DNA of 64,000 nt from Corynebacterium humireducens NBRC 106098 = DSM 45392 (GCF_000819445.1 NZ_CP005286.1:434001-498000), one strand, 5' to 3'. Counted from the stretch's first letter, positions 11,866 through 20,528 are shown. A program made the numbers and translations. The notes: generated from the sequence alone by a model not told the origin.

Positions 11866-12963
11866 TCAGTCCTGCGGGGCTGCCGGGGCCTGCGGCGCCG
11901 CCGCCTGGGGCGCGGTCACCCGCACCGGCCCGATGCCGCCGCTGACCGTCAGGTACAGGGTCTCACCGTCGGCCTCCGGGTTGTAGAGGCCGGGGGAGCA
12001 GTTGCTGTCGCCCAGGCCGTCGTCGCAGGACAGCTGGACCGGCACGAGCTTCGGGAGGTGGACGTTGAGGGGGCCGACACCGCCGGAGACGAGGACGTGG
12101 TGGGGGTCGATGAGCTCGGGGAGCCCACGGAGGTCGACGACCGTGTCCCCGACGCCGCCGTCGTAGGTCAGGGGCAGCTCCGCCTCACTCGTGGGGGCGT
12201 ACTCCAGGGTGCCGAAGGGCTCGTCCTTCACCACGCCGATGCCGAACATCGTGGCCAGGGCGCTCATCACCCCGAGGGCACCGACGACGCCGAGGGCCAC
12301 CCACGGCCAGACCCGTGGCTTGCGGGGCGTCGGCTGCGGGGCCGGGCCCGGGTCGGGCAGGTCCCAGGCGAAGGGGGCCGCCCCGAGCGGGTCCCAGGAG
12401 GGCGGGGTGGCCCGTCCCGGGGGAGTGTCGGCGCCCTCGGCGGGGGTGTACATGGACAGGTCGACGGGCTCGGGCATGGTGCGGACGGGGGCGTCGGCAA
12501 GCAGGCCGGCCGGGGGCTGCGGCTGGTGGGCGTGGAGGAACCACCAGGCGACGATGAGGAGGGCGATGCCCAGCAGCCCGATGGAGCCGCGCCCGTCCCC
12601 GGCGGTGAACAGTCCGGAGGTGATGACGAAGAAGAACATCAGCCACCAGCCGGTGCTGCGTTCCTTCCGGTCCGGGGGCCCCAGCTCCTCCTTGCGGCGT
12701 ATGACGGCCTCCGCCGGGGACAGCGCCAGGCCGTAGCGGGGCATGGTCATCCAGGCCAGGAGGTAGGCGGGCAGTCCGCCGCCGAGGAAGAAACCGACGA
12801 CGAACAGCACACGCACGACGGTCGGGTCGACCTGGTAACGGACGCCGATGCCCTCACAGACACCGGCGATCTTGGCGTTGCCGCCCTGTTCGGAGGGGAT
12901 CCGGGGCGGGCGGGTCTCCCACATCTCCCGGAAGGTGTCGGTGAAGGATGTCTGTGTGCTCAT
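11866..12963 (-). CDS. PspC-domain / LiaF-like membrane protein
   Basis: This 365-residue protein has an N-terminal PspC domain (GNAKIAGVCEGIGVRYQVDPTVVRVLFVVGFFLGGGLPAYLLAWMTMP). Two hydrophobic segments (WWLMFFFVITSGLF; GSIGLLGIALLIVAWWFL), a proline-rich stretch, another helix (VWPWVALGVVGALGVMSALATMFGIG) and an all-beta C-terminal part with repeated SGG(V/I)GP motifs follow. That last part resembles the LiaF/cell-wall-active antibiotic response domain. The ATG at 12963 follows TGAGGTC. It is divergent from a PspC-type sensor kinase and a NarL-type regulator, so the three genes probably form an envelope-stress sensing module like LiaFSR. In Lia systems the F protein inhibits the kinase; that role here is inferred. 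Confidence 0.85.
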   Translation of the reverse strand: MSTQTSFTDTFREMWETRPPRIPSEQGGNAKIAGVCEGIGVRYQVDPTVVRVLFVVGFFLGGGLPAYLLAWMTMPRYGLALSPAEAVIRRKEELGPPDRKERSTGWWLMFFFVITSGLFTAGDGRGSIGLLGIALLIVAWWFLHAHQPQPPAGLLADAPVRTMPEPVDLSMYTPAEGADTPPGRATPPSWDPLGAAPFAWDLPDPGPAPQPTPRKPRVWPWVALGVVGALGVMSALATMFGIGVVKDEPFGTLEYAPTSEAELPLTYDGGVGDTVVDLRGLPELIDPHHVLVSGGVGPLNVHLPKLVPVQLSCDDGLGDSNCSPGLYNPEADGETLYLTVSGGIGPVRVTAPQAAAPQAPAAPQD

Positions 12964-13075
12964 GACCTCATTGTCGGTGAGCGCGGCGGCGGGCGGTATC
13001 GGGATTCGCCCGGATTTCCGGATCTCAGGGTCTGCCCCGATGTGCGGGGGTGGGGGCTCTGACAGAATCACAGGC

Positions 13076-14272
13076 ATGGATACCTCTGCCTCCGCGGTCC
13101 CGTACGGGGCCGACCGCCCCGCGATGCCGCCCTACCCGACGTACCACCGCGCCGGGTCGCAGCGGGTCATCGCCGGTGTGGCGGGTGGCCTGGCCGCGCA
13201 CCTGGGCGTGGACGTGTTCTACGTGCGGCTGGCGTTCATCGTCGGGGCGTTCCTCTCCGGCCTGGGCGTCGGGGTGTACGCGGGACTGTGGGTGTTCTCG
13301 AAGGCCTCCGACGCGGTGGTGCCGGCCCCGGGCAGGCACGAGTTCTCCCGGCCGGCGTACCTCGTGCTGGCGGCGGTGGGCGTGGCCGGCTTCCTGGCGT
13401 CGGTGGCGCTGGTGTCGGGTCTGCCGGGGGCGGTGCTCGTGCCGCTCATCGTGGCGGGTCTGGGCGCGACCCTGGCGTGGCAGGCCTACGACCGCGGATT
13501 CGGGTCCGGGCGCAGTTACGTCACGATCTTCGGCGGGGCGGTCCTCGTCCTCGCGGGTGTCCTGATGACGGTGTTCTTCGCGGAGAACGTCGGTGGTTTC
13601 ACCGCGGCGCTCGTGGGTGTGATGCTCACGTTGGCGGGTGTCGCGGCGCTCGGCGTCCCGCTGGTCGTGCGGCTGTGGAACTCCCTGGCGGAGGAACGGG
13701 CCGCGAAGGCGGCCAGCGAGGAGCGCGCCGAGATCGCCTCCCGCCTGCACGACTCGGTGCTGCAGACGCTGGCGCTCATCCAGAAGCGTGCCGACGACCC
13801 CGTCGAGGTCGCCCGCCTGGCGCGCGGTCAGGAGAGGGAGCTGCGGCAGTGGCTCTTCGACGCGGAGGAGAAGGCGATGCAGTCGGTGTTCGCGGCCGTC
13901 GAGAAGGCGTGCGGTGAGGTCGAGGACCTCTTCAGCATCCGGATCGCCCCGGTGACGGTGGGCGAGGACGTCGACCTCACGGAGGAGACCCAGACGGTGG
14001 TGCTCGCGGCGCGGGAGGCGATGGTGAATGCGGCGAAGCACGCGGGCGTCGAGAAGCTCGATGTCTACGCGGAGATCCTCGCCGGCGAGCTGAGCATCTT
14101 CGTCCGTGACCGCGGCGCCGGTTTCGACCCGGAGGACATCCCGGCGGACCGCCACGGCATCCGCGACTCCATCGAGGGCCGCATGGCCCGCATCGGGGGC
14201 GGCGCCCGCATCCGTTCGACGCCGGGGGAGGGCACCGAGGTCTCCGTGACCTACCGACTGCCGGTATCCTGA
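13076..14272 (+). CDS. PspC-domain sensor histidine kinase (NarL/LiaS-type)
   Basis: This 398-residue membrane kinase has an N-terminal PspC domain (SQRVIAGVAGGLAAHLGVDVFYVRLAFIVGAFLSG) and further helices up to about residue 205. A HisKA_3 dimerisation helix carries the phospho-acceptor His225 in EIASRLHDSVLQTLALIQ. An HATPase domain has the N box AAREAMVNAAKHAG, the G1 box DRGAGFDPEDIPADRHGI and a final GGGARIRSTPGEGTEVSV. The ATG at 13076 lies seven bases after CAGAAT, a candidate -10, suggesting a leaderless transcript. The response regulator starts five bases after the stop. It corresponds by position to the cg0707-cg0709 two-component pair of C. glutamicum as I recall. Confidence 0.92.
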   Translation: MDTSASAVPYGADRPAMPPYPTYHRAGSQRVIAGVAGGLAAHLGVDVFYVRLAFIVGAFLSGLGVGVYAGLWVFSKASDAVVPAPGRHEFSRPAYLVLAAVGVAGFLASVALVSGLPGAVLVPLIVAGLGATLAWQAYDRGFGSGRSYVTIFGGAVLVLAGVLMTVFFAENVGGFTAALVGVMLTLAGVAALGVPLVVRLWNSLAEERAAKAASEERAEIASRLHDSVLQTLALIQKRADDPVEVARLARGQERELRQWLFDAEEKAMQSVFAAVEKACGEVEDLFSIRIAPVTVGEDVDLTEETQTVVLAAREAMVNAAKHAGVEKLDVYAEILAGELSIFVRDRGAGFDPEDIPADRHGIRDSIEGRMARIGGGARIRSTPGEGTEVSVTYRLPVS

Positions 14273-14277
14273 GCGGC

Positions 14278-14928
14278 ATGGTGAAGGTGTTCCTCGTCGA
14301 CGACCACTCAGTCTTCCGTTCCGGCGTCCGCGCCGAGCTCGCCGGGCAGGTGGACATCGTCGGCGACGCGGGGACCGTCGCCGACGCCATCGACGGCATC
14401 AACGCCGCGTGCCCCGACGTCGTGCTTCTCGACGTCCACATGCCCGACGGCGGCGGCCTCGCCGTCCTGCGCGGCGTCTCCGTGGACACCGTCTTCCTCG
14501 CGCTGAGTGTCTCCGACGCCGCCGAGGACGTCATCTCCCTGATCCGCGCGGGTGCGCGTGGCTACGTGACCAAGAACATCTCCGGCGCGGAGCTGGCCGA
14601 GGCGATCGAGCGCGTCCACTCCGGTGACGCCTACTTCTCCCCGCGGCTGGCGGGTTTCGTGCTCGACGCCTTCGCCGGCGGCGAGATCGTGGAGGACGAG
14701 CCCGAGGAGCCGAAGAAGATCGAGGACCCGGTGGTCGACGCGCTGACCCGCCGCGAACTGGAGGTCCTGCGTCTGCTGGCGCGCGGCTACACCTACCGGG
14801 AGATCGGCTCCGAGCTGTTCATCTCCGTCAAGACGGTGGAGACCCACGCCTCCAACATCCTGCGCAAGACCCAGCAGTCCAACCGCCACGCGCTGACCCG
14901 CTGGGCCCACTCGCGGGACCTGGACTGA
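14278..14928 (+). CDS. NarL/LuxR-family response regulator
   Basis: This 216-residue regulator has an N-terminal receiver with acidic pocket D8-D9, phospho-acceptor Asp52 (VVLLDVHMPDGGG) and the conserved Lys in YVTKNIS. An acidic linker (EDEPEEPKKIED) and a LuxR-type helix-turn-helix (LTRRELEVLRLLARGYTYREIGSELFISVKTVETHASNILRK) follow. It is the cognate partner of the PspC kinase immediately upstream and shares its transcript. The stop codon overlaps the ATG of the next small membrane protein gene, so that protein probably belongs to the same system. Targets are unknown; by analogy with LiaR it may control the divergent PspC/LiaF-like gene. Confidence 0.93.
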   Translation: MVKVFLVDDHSVFRSGVRAELAGQVDIVGDAGTVADAIDGINAACPDVVLLDVHMPDGGGLAVLRGVSVDTVFLALSVSDAAEDVISLIRAGARGYVTKNISGAELAEAIERVHSGDAYFSPRLAGFVLDAFAGGEIVEDEPEEPKKIEDPVVDALTRRELEVLRLLARGYTYREIGSELFISVKTVETHASNILRKTQQSNRHALTRWAHSRDLD

Positions 14929-15158
14929 TGGCACGCGAACCGAAGACCTACGAGTTCAACCTGGGCCGGGTGCTCGTCGCGGCGGCGATCTTCACCGCGA
15001 TCCTCGCCTGGCAGGCGGACCTCTCCTGGAACTGGTGGGCCCCGGCCTTCTTCATCATCTCCGCCGTGTTCGCCCTCATGCACGCCTTCTACAACTGGGC
15101 GAACCTCAAACTCAACGAGATGGGGCACCGGGCGCGGGAGGTGGAGGACCAGCTGTAG
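14928..15158 (+). CDS. small two-helix membrane protein of the PspC-kinase operon
   Basis: This 76-residue protein has two predicted transmembrane helices (VLVAAAIFTAILAWQADL and WWAPAFFIISAVFALMHAFY) and a charged C-terminal tail (ALKLNEMGHRAREVEDQL-like, helical). Its ATG overlaps the TGA of the response regulator gene by one base, so it is translationally coupled to it. I do not recognise the family; a role as accessory to the membrane-stress system is inferred only from the operon. Confidence 0.8.
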   Translation: MAREPKTYEFNLGRVLVAAAIFTAILAWQADLSWNWWAPAFFIISAVFALMHAFYNWANLKLNEMGHRAREVEDQL

Positions 15159-15196
15159 GTGGCGGTGACATCTCCGTCCCTGCGTGAGGGGTGTAC

Positions 15197-15604
15197 TTAC
15201 GCGTACGCCAGTGCCCGGGTGCCGTCGACATGCGGGAACACCAGGTACATCCACCCGAACACGGCCAGTCCGACGAGGACGGTGCCCCAGATCGGCAGGG
15301 GGGCGAACACCGGCACGATCATGAGGGCCAGCCACACGAGGAACAGCGGCATCATCTGGCCGAGCTGCGGCTTGATCACCGCGTTCCTCGCCTCGAGGAA
15401 CTCCTTCATCTCCCGGCGGTAGGGGTGGCCGAACAGCAGGAGCAGCCCGGCGGCGATCGCCCCCACCATGACACCGACCTGGATCCCGCGGGCCAGGTCC
15501 GTCGACAGCGCCGCCACGCCCACGGCGATGAGCAGGGAGGTGCCCACGCGGACGATCGGCGGGGTGGGGATGGGCGTGCGGCGGGAGCGGATGTCGGAGT
15601 ACAT
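15197..15604 (-). CDS. hypothetical membrane protein
   Basis: This 135-residue protein has about four hydrophobic helices in two pairs: VGTSLLIAVGVAALS, GVMVGAIAAGLLLLFG, then MMPLFLVWLALMIVPVFA and WGTVLVGLAVFGWMYLVF. A cytoplasmic basic/acidic segment (HPYRREMKEFLEARNAVIKPQ) lies between them. No family is recognised. The ATG at 15604 has no ribosome-binding site, but TAGCGT ends eight bases upstream, consistent with a leaderless message. It is convergent with the PspC-kinase operon and separated from it by only 38 bp. Confidence 0.72.
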   Translation of the reverse strand: MYSDIRSRRTPIPTPPIVRVGTSLLIAVGVAALSTDLARGIQVGVMVGAIAAGLLLLFGHPYRREMKEFLEARNAVIKPQLGQMMPLFLVWLALMIVPVFAPLPIWGTVLVGLAVFGWMYLVFPHVDGTRALAYA

Positions 15605-15634
15605 GGTGTTTTACGCTAGCAGCCGGGGTGGGGG

Positions 15635-16492
15635 CTATCCGCAGGCCCAGTCGAAGACGTCGTTCTCCAGGTCGATCTGGGCGTTGCCGCCGCCGAAGTT
15701 GAGGGGACCGAACTCCTCGATCTCCAGGTGACGGGGGCCCAGCCCCTTCGGCAGGGCCTGGATGGGGAAGACGGTGCCGCCGAAGTGGCAGCGGCCCTCG
15801 TGGGCGTCGCACCAGCGGGACCACTCGTCCTCCTCCCCGTACTCGGGCTGGCGGTAGCCCGCGCCAGTGTCGTCCCAGGCGTTCTCCGGGGCGAGGCCCA
15901 CGTTGGGGTCGCCCTCCCGCGGGCCCATCCAGATGCCGGTGCTCGTGGAGTGCTCGGCATCGTCCCAGGCGTTGGGGCCTTCGTCGGTGGCCTCCCGGTC
16001 CGGCAGGCGGACGTCCTCCGGCGGGGCGCAGGGAGTGCCGCTCAGTTCATCCTCGGTGAGCCAGAGCAGGGCGAACTGTCCGCCGATGATGTCCTCCATG
16101 CGGCGCAGGCGGGGGTGCTCCCGGCCCACGGTCCCGGCCAGCTGGGCGAGGAAGGGGTCGGCGGCCTGCTCCGGGGTGAGGGGGTGTCCGGAGAGGATGG
16201 CGGTGACGTCCTCATCCTGGTCGGCGAACTGTCCCTCCCCCTGGAAGAAGGCGATCCCGACCAGGTCCGGCCCCTGCGTGCGGTACCCCTCCGGGACCCG
16301 GACGGTGAGGACGTGTGCCATGGGGAGTCCCGTGAGGGGACCGCGGGGCCACTGCTCCGGGGTGATCGCGGGCCCGTGGGGGCCGGTGTGGCCGACCCTG
16401 ACGGCGTCGGTGAGGACGAGGGGGCCGGGGCGGTCGGGGTGCTTCCGGAGCCGGGCGGGGTCAGATCCGAAGCCGAGATCGTGGGCGTGCAT
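15635..16492 (-). CDS. hypothetical protein, possibly DUF1963-like
   Basis: This soluble acidic protein of about 285 residues reads GPAITPEQWPRGPLTGLPMAHVLTVRVPEGY near the N-terminus and VGIAFFQGEGQF after it. It has a Cys-containing WSRWCDAHEGRCHFGG stretch and ends FGGGNAQIDLENDVFDWACG. The layout (price-tag of W-P-R, P-L, then a beta-rich body with FGG/GGN turns) recalls DUF1963 proteins, but I am not sure. The ATG at 16492 is the first Met in a region not covered by the divergent imuA gene; no ribosome-binding site is evident. It lies back-to-back with imuA, 61 bp apart. Confidence 0.7.
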   Translation of the reverse strand: MHAHDLGFGSDPARLRKHPDRPGPLVLTDAVRVGHTGPHGPAITPEQWPRGPLTGLPMAHVLTVRVPEGYRTQGPDLVGIAFFQGEGQFADQDEDVTAILSGHPLTPEQAADPFLAQLAGTVGREHPRLRRMEDIIGGQFALLWLTEDELSGTPCAPPEDVRLPDREATDEGPNAWDDAEHSTSTGIWMGPREGDPNVGLAPENAWDDTGAGYRQPEYGEEDEWSRWCDAHEGRCHFGGTVFPIQALPKGLGPRHLEIEEFGPLNFGGGNAQIDLENDVFDWACG

Positions 16493-16518
16493 GTCGACAC
16501 GGTAACTGAGCAGGGCGG

Positions 16519-16572
16519 TTGACGCAGCGCGACCGGGGACGCATACTGAAACGGTGAATAGAACGGGTGTTC
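16519..16572 (+). promoter_or_regulatory. imuA-imuB promoter with LexA (SOS) box
   Basis: TTGACG (16519-16524), a 17-bp spacer and CATACT (16542-16547) form a good housekeeping promoter, and the GTG start of imuA lies six bases later at 16554. Just inside the transcript GAAC-GGGT-GTTC (16561-16572) forms a dyad matching the actinobacterial LexA box core GAAC-N4-GTTC. LexA bound there would sit over the transcription start. Confidence 0.8.
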
Positions 16573-17249
16573 GGAAACTGCAGGGGGTGGACGACCTCGC
16601 GGGCCTCAGCCGGGCCGAGCGGGTCGATCTCCTGCGTTCCCGGATGGCGGCCCTCGGCGGCGGTGTCCCGCAGCCGACCGTCGGTGGACCGGACGTCATT
16701 GCCGTGCCCTCTGACCTGGCCCGCGTCCTGCCGGGCGGGGGTCTGGTGCGCCGGGTGGTCACCCAGGTGTCGGACTGCCCGGCGCTCATCGTCGAACTCA
16801 TCGCCCAGGTTACCGCGACGGGCGGACACGTCGGGGTGGTCGGCTGGCCGGAACTCTCCCTCGCCGGTGTGGTCGAAAACGGGCGTCTGGAGAGCATTAT
16901 CGTCGTGCCCGACCCGGGCGCGGACCCGCTGGGGATCGTCGGCGTGCTCGTCGAGGGGCTGGACCTGGTGGTCGCACGGTGGGCGGTCCCGCTGGAGCTC
17001 TCGCCGGTCCGCGCGCGTCCGCTGCTGGGCAGGCTGCGCGGCGGTCAGGCGGCGCTGGTGCTCGTCGGGGCGGGGGTGCCCTCCCCGCACGTGCGTGTCG
17101 ACGCCACGGTGACCACCTTCCGTGGCATCGGCCGGGGGGCCGGGCGGATACGGGGCGTGGACATCGCCGTGCGCGTCGAGGCGAAGGGACGTCCCCCGGC
17201 GTCGACGACCGTGACGGTGGGGCAGCGGGCGGAACTGCGGGTGGTGTGA
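16554..17249 (+). CDS. imuA: ImuA-like SOS mutasome protein
   Basis: This 231-residue protein is encoded directly upstream of imuB. It looks like the degenerate RecA-like ImuA' family: beta/alpha pattern GGLVRRVV...ALIVELIAQVTATGGHVGVVGWPELSLAGVVE...IIVVPDPGADPLGIVGVLVEGLDLVVARW, but no Walker A GxxxxGKT, so it should not hydrolyse ATP. Mycobacterial ImuA' helps recruit ImuB and DnaE2 for mutagenic lesion bypass. The GTG at 16554 is chosen from promoter geometry and lacks a ribosome-binding site, so the message is probably leaderless. imuB begins two bases after the stop, showing tight coupling. Confidence 0.82.
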   Translation: MNRTGVRKLQGVDDLAGLSRAERVDLLRSRMAALGGGVPQPTVGGPDVIAVPSDLARVLPGGGLVRRVVTQVSDCPALIVELIAQVTATGGHVGVVGWPELSLAGVVENGRLESIIVVPDPGADPLGIVGVLVEGLDLVVARWAVPLELSPVRARPLLGRLRGGQAALVLVGAGVPSPHVRVDATVTTFRGIGRGAGRIRGVDIAVRVEAKGRPPASTTVTVGQRAELRVV

Positions 17250-17250
17250 C

Positions 17251-18795
17251 GTGCGCGTCGCCGCCCTGTGGTTCCCGGACTGGCCGGTGCAGGCGACACG
17301 CATCGACGACGAGGATCTGCCCGCCACCCTGGCCGTCGCCCGTCAGCACCGCATCCACGTCTGCTCGGATGCCGCCCGCCGCACCGGGGTGCGCCGTGGC
17401 ATGCGCGTGCGTCAGGCACAGGCCGTGTGCCCCGACCTGGTGGTTCTCGACGAGGACCCCGACCGCGACGGGCGGATGTTCGAGTCGATCGCCGCCGGCC
17501 TCGACGACGTCGCCGCCTCCGTGGAGGTGCTCCGTCCCGGCCTGGTCGTCGTCGAGGCAGGTGCCGCGGGCCGCTTCCACGGCTCGGAGTCGCGCGCCGT
17601 GGAGATGCTCATCGACGCCGCCGCCCGCCGTGGCGTCGACGCCCAGGTCGGGGTGGCCGACGAGATCGCCACCGCGCTCATCGCCGCCCGCGTCGGGGGC
17701 GGGCAGGTCGTCCCTGCGGGCGGGTCGCGGACCTTCCTCGCCGGGCAGCCGGTGGAGCTGCTCGCAGCGGAGACCTCCCTGCACTGCGATCATGCCCTCG
17801 TGCAGTCGCTCGGGGACCTCGGCGTGCGCACCCTCGGGGAGCTCGCCGCCCTGCCCGCCACGGCGGTGACCACCCGTTTCGGTGCCGACGGGGAACGCTG
17901 CCACCGCATCGCCCGCGCCGCCGCCGACCGCCGCGTGGCCCCGGAGCTGCCGGCCGCGGACCTCTCGGTCGCGGTCACCCCGGAGGACCCCATCGACCGG
18001 GTCGACGCCGCCGCCTTCGCCGCCCGGCAGCTGGCCGCCATCCTCCATGAGCGGCTGCGCGCCGCCGGTCTGGTCTGTCTGCGGCTGCGGGTGCTGGCGG
18101 AACTGTCCGACGGCACCCGCCTGGAGCGGGTGTGGCGCACCCGCGAGGCGCTCACCGAGTCCGCCACGGCGGACCGGGTGCGCTGGCAGCTCGACGGCTG
18201 GCTCACCGCCGGTGGCGCCGGGGCCCTCGCCGCGCTCATCCTCGAGCCCCTGGAGACGGGCCCGCCGGACATCGTCGGTGCGTTGTGGGGTGAACACCGC
18301 GACACCACCCGGGTCCGGCGCGTCGTGGGGCGGGTGCAGTCGACCCTGGGGGTCGACAGGGTCCTCGTCCCGCGGCTGATCGGCGGCCGGGGAGTGGCGG
18401 AACGCATCGCCTTCGTGCCGTACGGGGAGGAGGGGGGCGTCGAGAAGCAGGGGACGTGGCCGGGACGCATACCCGGACCCCTGCCCGCGCACCTGCGGCA
18501 CCCGGCGACGCAGGTGCGGCTGCTCAGCCGGACGGCGCGGGACGTGACAGTGACGGCGGAGGCGTTGCTCAGCGACGTACCCTATGCGGTGGGCTGGGGC
18601 AACCGCCGTTACCGGGTGGCGGCGTGGGCGGGGCCGTGGCCCGTCGACGCCGGATGGTGGGGCCCGGAGGCGCAGAAGGTGGCGCGGCTGCAGGTGGTCG
18701 GGCAGGCCGAGAATGAGCGGCACCCCCGCGCCTGGCTGCTGCTGTGGCTGGGCGGGGGTGTGGGGTGCTGGCGGATCGAGGCGGGATACCGCTAA
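17251..18795 (+). CDS. imuB: ImuB, catalytically inactive Y-family polymerase homologue
   Basis: This 514-residue Y-family (UmuC/DinB) homologue starts MRVAALWFPDWPVQATRIDDEDLPATLAVARQ. Active Y-family enzymes have a DxD near residue 8 and an SxDE motif near residue 105. Here those places read WFPDW and PGLVVVEAGAAGRF, so the metal-binding acids are missing, as in all ImuB proteins. The helix-hairpin-helix part (LGDLGVRTLGELAALPATAVTTRFGADG) and a little-finger-like C-terminal half remain. ImuB bridges the beta clamp and DnaE2. The gene follows imuA with a 1-base gap, and its 3' end overlaps the convergent lipoprotein gene by four bases. Confidence 0.92.
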   Translation: MRVAALWFPDWPVQATRIDDEDLPATLAVARQHRIHVCSDAARRTGVRRGMRVRQAQAVCPDLVVLDEDPDRDGRMFESIAAGLDDVAASVEVLRPGLVVVEAGAAGRFHGSESRAVEMLIDAAARRGVDAQVGVADEIATALIAARVGGGQVVPAGGSRTFLAGQPVELLAAETSLHCDHALVQSLGDLGVRTLGELAALPATAVTTRFGADGERCHRIARAAADRRVAPELPAADLSVAVTPEDPIDRVDAAAFAARQLAAILHERLRAAGLVCLRLRVLAELSDGTRLERVWRTREALTESATADRVRWQLDGWLTAGGAGALAALILEPLETGPPDIVGALWGEHRDTTRVRRVVGRVQSTLGVDRVLVPRLIGGRGVAERIAFVPYGEEGGVEKQGTWPGRIPGPLPAHLRHPATQVRLLSRTARDVTVTAEALLSDVPYAVGWGNRRYRVAAWAGPWPVDAGWWGPEAQKVARLQVVGQAENERHPRAWLLLWLGGGVGCWRIEAGYR

Positions 18796-19436
18796 CGGTG
18801 GCGGACGTCGATGACCAGGCGGTGCGGGTCGTGGAGGACCGCCACGGAGTAGGGCAGCTTCTCCTTGAGGCCGATGATGAACTGGGAACGGCCCTCGAAC
18901 GTGCCGACGGCCTGCACCTGCGTGACGTTGCCGGAGCCCGCGACCGTGCCGATCCGCGGATCCTCGATTCCCAGCTCGAAGGGGTAGGCCGTGCCGTCGA
19001 TGTTGACGTTGAGGGCCACCGACCCCGGGAACTCCACCGGATTGCCGGACCCCTGCTGCGTCGGGGCGGTGGTGTAGTCGATGAACCAGCCCGGCTCGCC
19101 GTCGCCGGCCAGGTCGAAGACGATCCGGTCGAAGCCCTCGTGGGCGGCGACGCGCACCGACTCGACGACCAGCAGGGAGGGGGCCGCCGGGCGGGCGGTC
19201 TTGAGTGCGACGTCGCCCTCGCCGAGCGGGGCGACCTTGCCCGTGCCTCCGAGGGTGGCGGCCGTGATGGTCCCGACCAGCGAACGCTCCTCCCCGCCGA
19301 CGTTCTTCGCGCCCCCGGACTCCATCCCGGTCCCGGTGCCGCAGGCGGCGAGGCCGAGGGAACCTGCGGCGAGGATGGCTGCGAGGGTTGTGCGGCGTTG
19401 CGAGGATCTGCGAAGCGGCGCCCGGGAGTCAGTCAT
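18792..19436 (-). CDS. AMIN-like domain lipoprotein
   Basis: This 214-residue secreted lipoprotein has a basic N-terminus, a hydrophobic stretch and the lipobox LGLAAC, so the mature protein starts at the Cys near residue 32. A linker and a beta-rich domain (VESVRVAAHEGFDRIVFDLAGDGEPGWFIDY, then FEGRSQFIIGLKEKLPYSVAVLHDPHRLVIDV) follow, resembling AMIN-type cell-wall-binding folds. The ATG at 19436 has no ribosome-binding site; TACGGT ends seven bases upstream on the coding strand, consistent with a leaderless mRNA. Probably attached to the outer face of the plasma membrane; function unknown. Confidence 0.82.
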   Translation of the reverse strand: MTDSRAPLRRSSQRRTTLAAILAAGSLGLAACGTGTGMESGGAKNVGGEERSLVGTITAATLGGTGKVAPLGEGDVALKTARPAAPSLLVVESVRVAAHEGFDRIVFDLAGDGEPGWFIDYTTAPTQQGSGNPVEFPGSVALNVNIDGTAYPFELGIEDPRIGTVAGSGNVTQVQAVGTFEGRSQFIIGLKEKLPYSVAVLHDPHRLVIDVRHR

Positions 19437-19586
19437 GTTCTTAACCGTAGCCACAGGAACCCCTCCCGATGAACTCAGAAAGGGGGTTCCGGGCGGATCG
19501 TGAACAAATCGTTGCAAACCGGTCACTGGTGTCTCCCGGGCGGGGGTGGCGACCTGTGCTAGAAACAGATCGCTAGGCTGGACCAC

Positions 19587-20528
19587 ATGACTGATGCTGC
19601 CGATGTTGCCCCCCTGCGCTGCTCAGACGTCCCCGGCGAACCGCTTCCCGGGTCCGCGAAACAGGAACGCGTCTACGTCATCCTCGAGTGGCCGCACGGC
19701 TGGAGCCGCGACATCCTCGACGGCGGCGTCTTCGGTGAGGAGCTCACCGCCCGCCTCAAGGAGAAGCTGGGCAAGGACGCCGGACTGCAGCTCATCCGCC
19801 ACCCCGGCCGGGACGGCCGACGCATCACCAGCCACCACCTGTTCCTGGTGTTCGCGGAACAGGGGCGCATGGAGAAACTGCTTGTCGACGGCCCCGAGGC
19901 CATCCTCGACCTCGACCTCTCCGGCCCCGGCCGCAACGGCGCCGAGCCGGTGGACGCCCCGCTGGTCCTCGTCTGCACCCACGGCAAGCGTGATGTGTGC
20001 TGCGCCCTCAAGGGGCGGCCGCTGGCGGCGGAACTGTCGGCGCAGCACCCCGGCGACGGACTTCCGGTGGTGTGGGAGACCTCCCACACCAAGGGGCACC
20101 GTTTCGCGCCGTCGGTGCTGCTCATGCCGTGGGGATACAGCTACGGCCGCCTCACCGGGGAGACCGGTGACGCGCTGGTCCGGGCGGCCCTCCAGGGGCG
20201 CTACTTCTACCCGGGCAACCGCGGGCGGGGTCTGCACGGCCCCCGCGGCCAGGTCGCGGAGCTGGCTGTCGCCCGGCAGCTGCTGCTGGCGGGGGAGGAC
20301 CTGTACTTCGGCGGACTGGCGGTGCTGGACGACACGGACGGCGCGGACGGCGCAGCCAGCGTCGTCGTCGTGCACGCCGACGGCCGTTCCTGGCATGTCC
20401 GGCTCGAACCGCGGGAGATCCCCGGGGTGGTCTCCTCCTGCGGCGACGCCCCGAAGACGGGTCAGGTGTGGGTGGCCACCAGCATCACCGCCGACCAGGC
20501 GGACCTGGGGTGGGACGACCGGGAGTAG
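19587..20528 (+). CDS. sucrase/ferredoxin-like family protein
   Basis: This 313-residue cytoplasmic protein of the Suc/Fer-like family has a thioredoxin-like ferredoxin fold. It has C12 in RCSDVPGEPLPGSA, a central VCTHGKRDVCCALKGRPLAAEL Cys cluster, and ETSHTKGHRFAPSVLLMPWG. Such Cys/His patterns bind a [2Fe-2S] cluster in the family. Its redox partner is unknown; despite the family name there is no sucrase evidence. The ATG at 19587 has TAGGCT seven bases upstream and no ribosome-binding site, so it is probably leaderless. It is convergent with the MerR gene three bases downstream. Confidence 0.85.
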   Translation: MTDAADVAPLRCSDVPGEPLPGSAKQERVYVILEWPHGWSRDILDGGVFGEELTARLKEKLGKDAGLQLIRHPGRDGRRITSHHLFLVFAEQGRMEKLLVDGPEAILDLDLSGPGRNGAEPVDAPLVLVCTHGKRDVCCALKGRPLAAELSAQHPGDGLPVVWETSHTKGHRFAPSVLLMPWGYSYGRLTGETGDALVRAALQGRYFYPGNRGRGLHGPRGQVAELAVARQLLLAGEDLYFGGLAVLDDTDGADGAASVVVVHADGRSWHVRLEPREIPGVVSSCGDAPKTGQVWVATSITADQADLGWDDRE

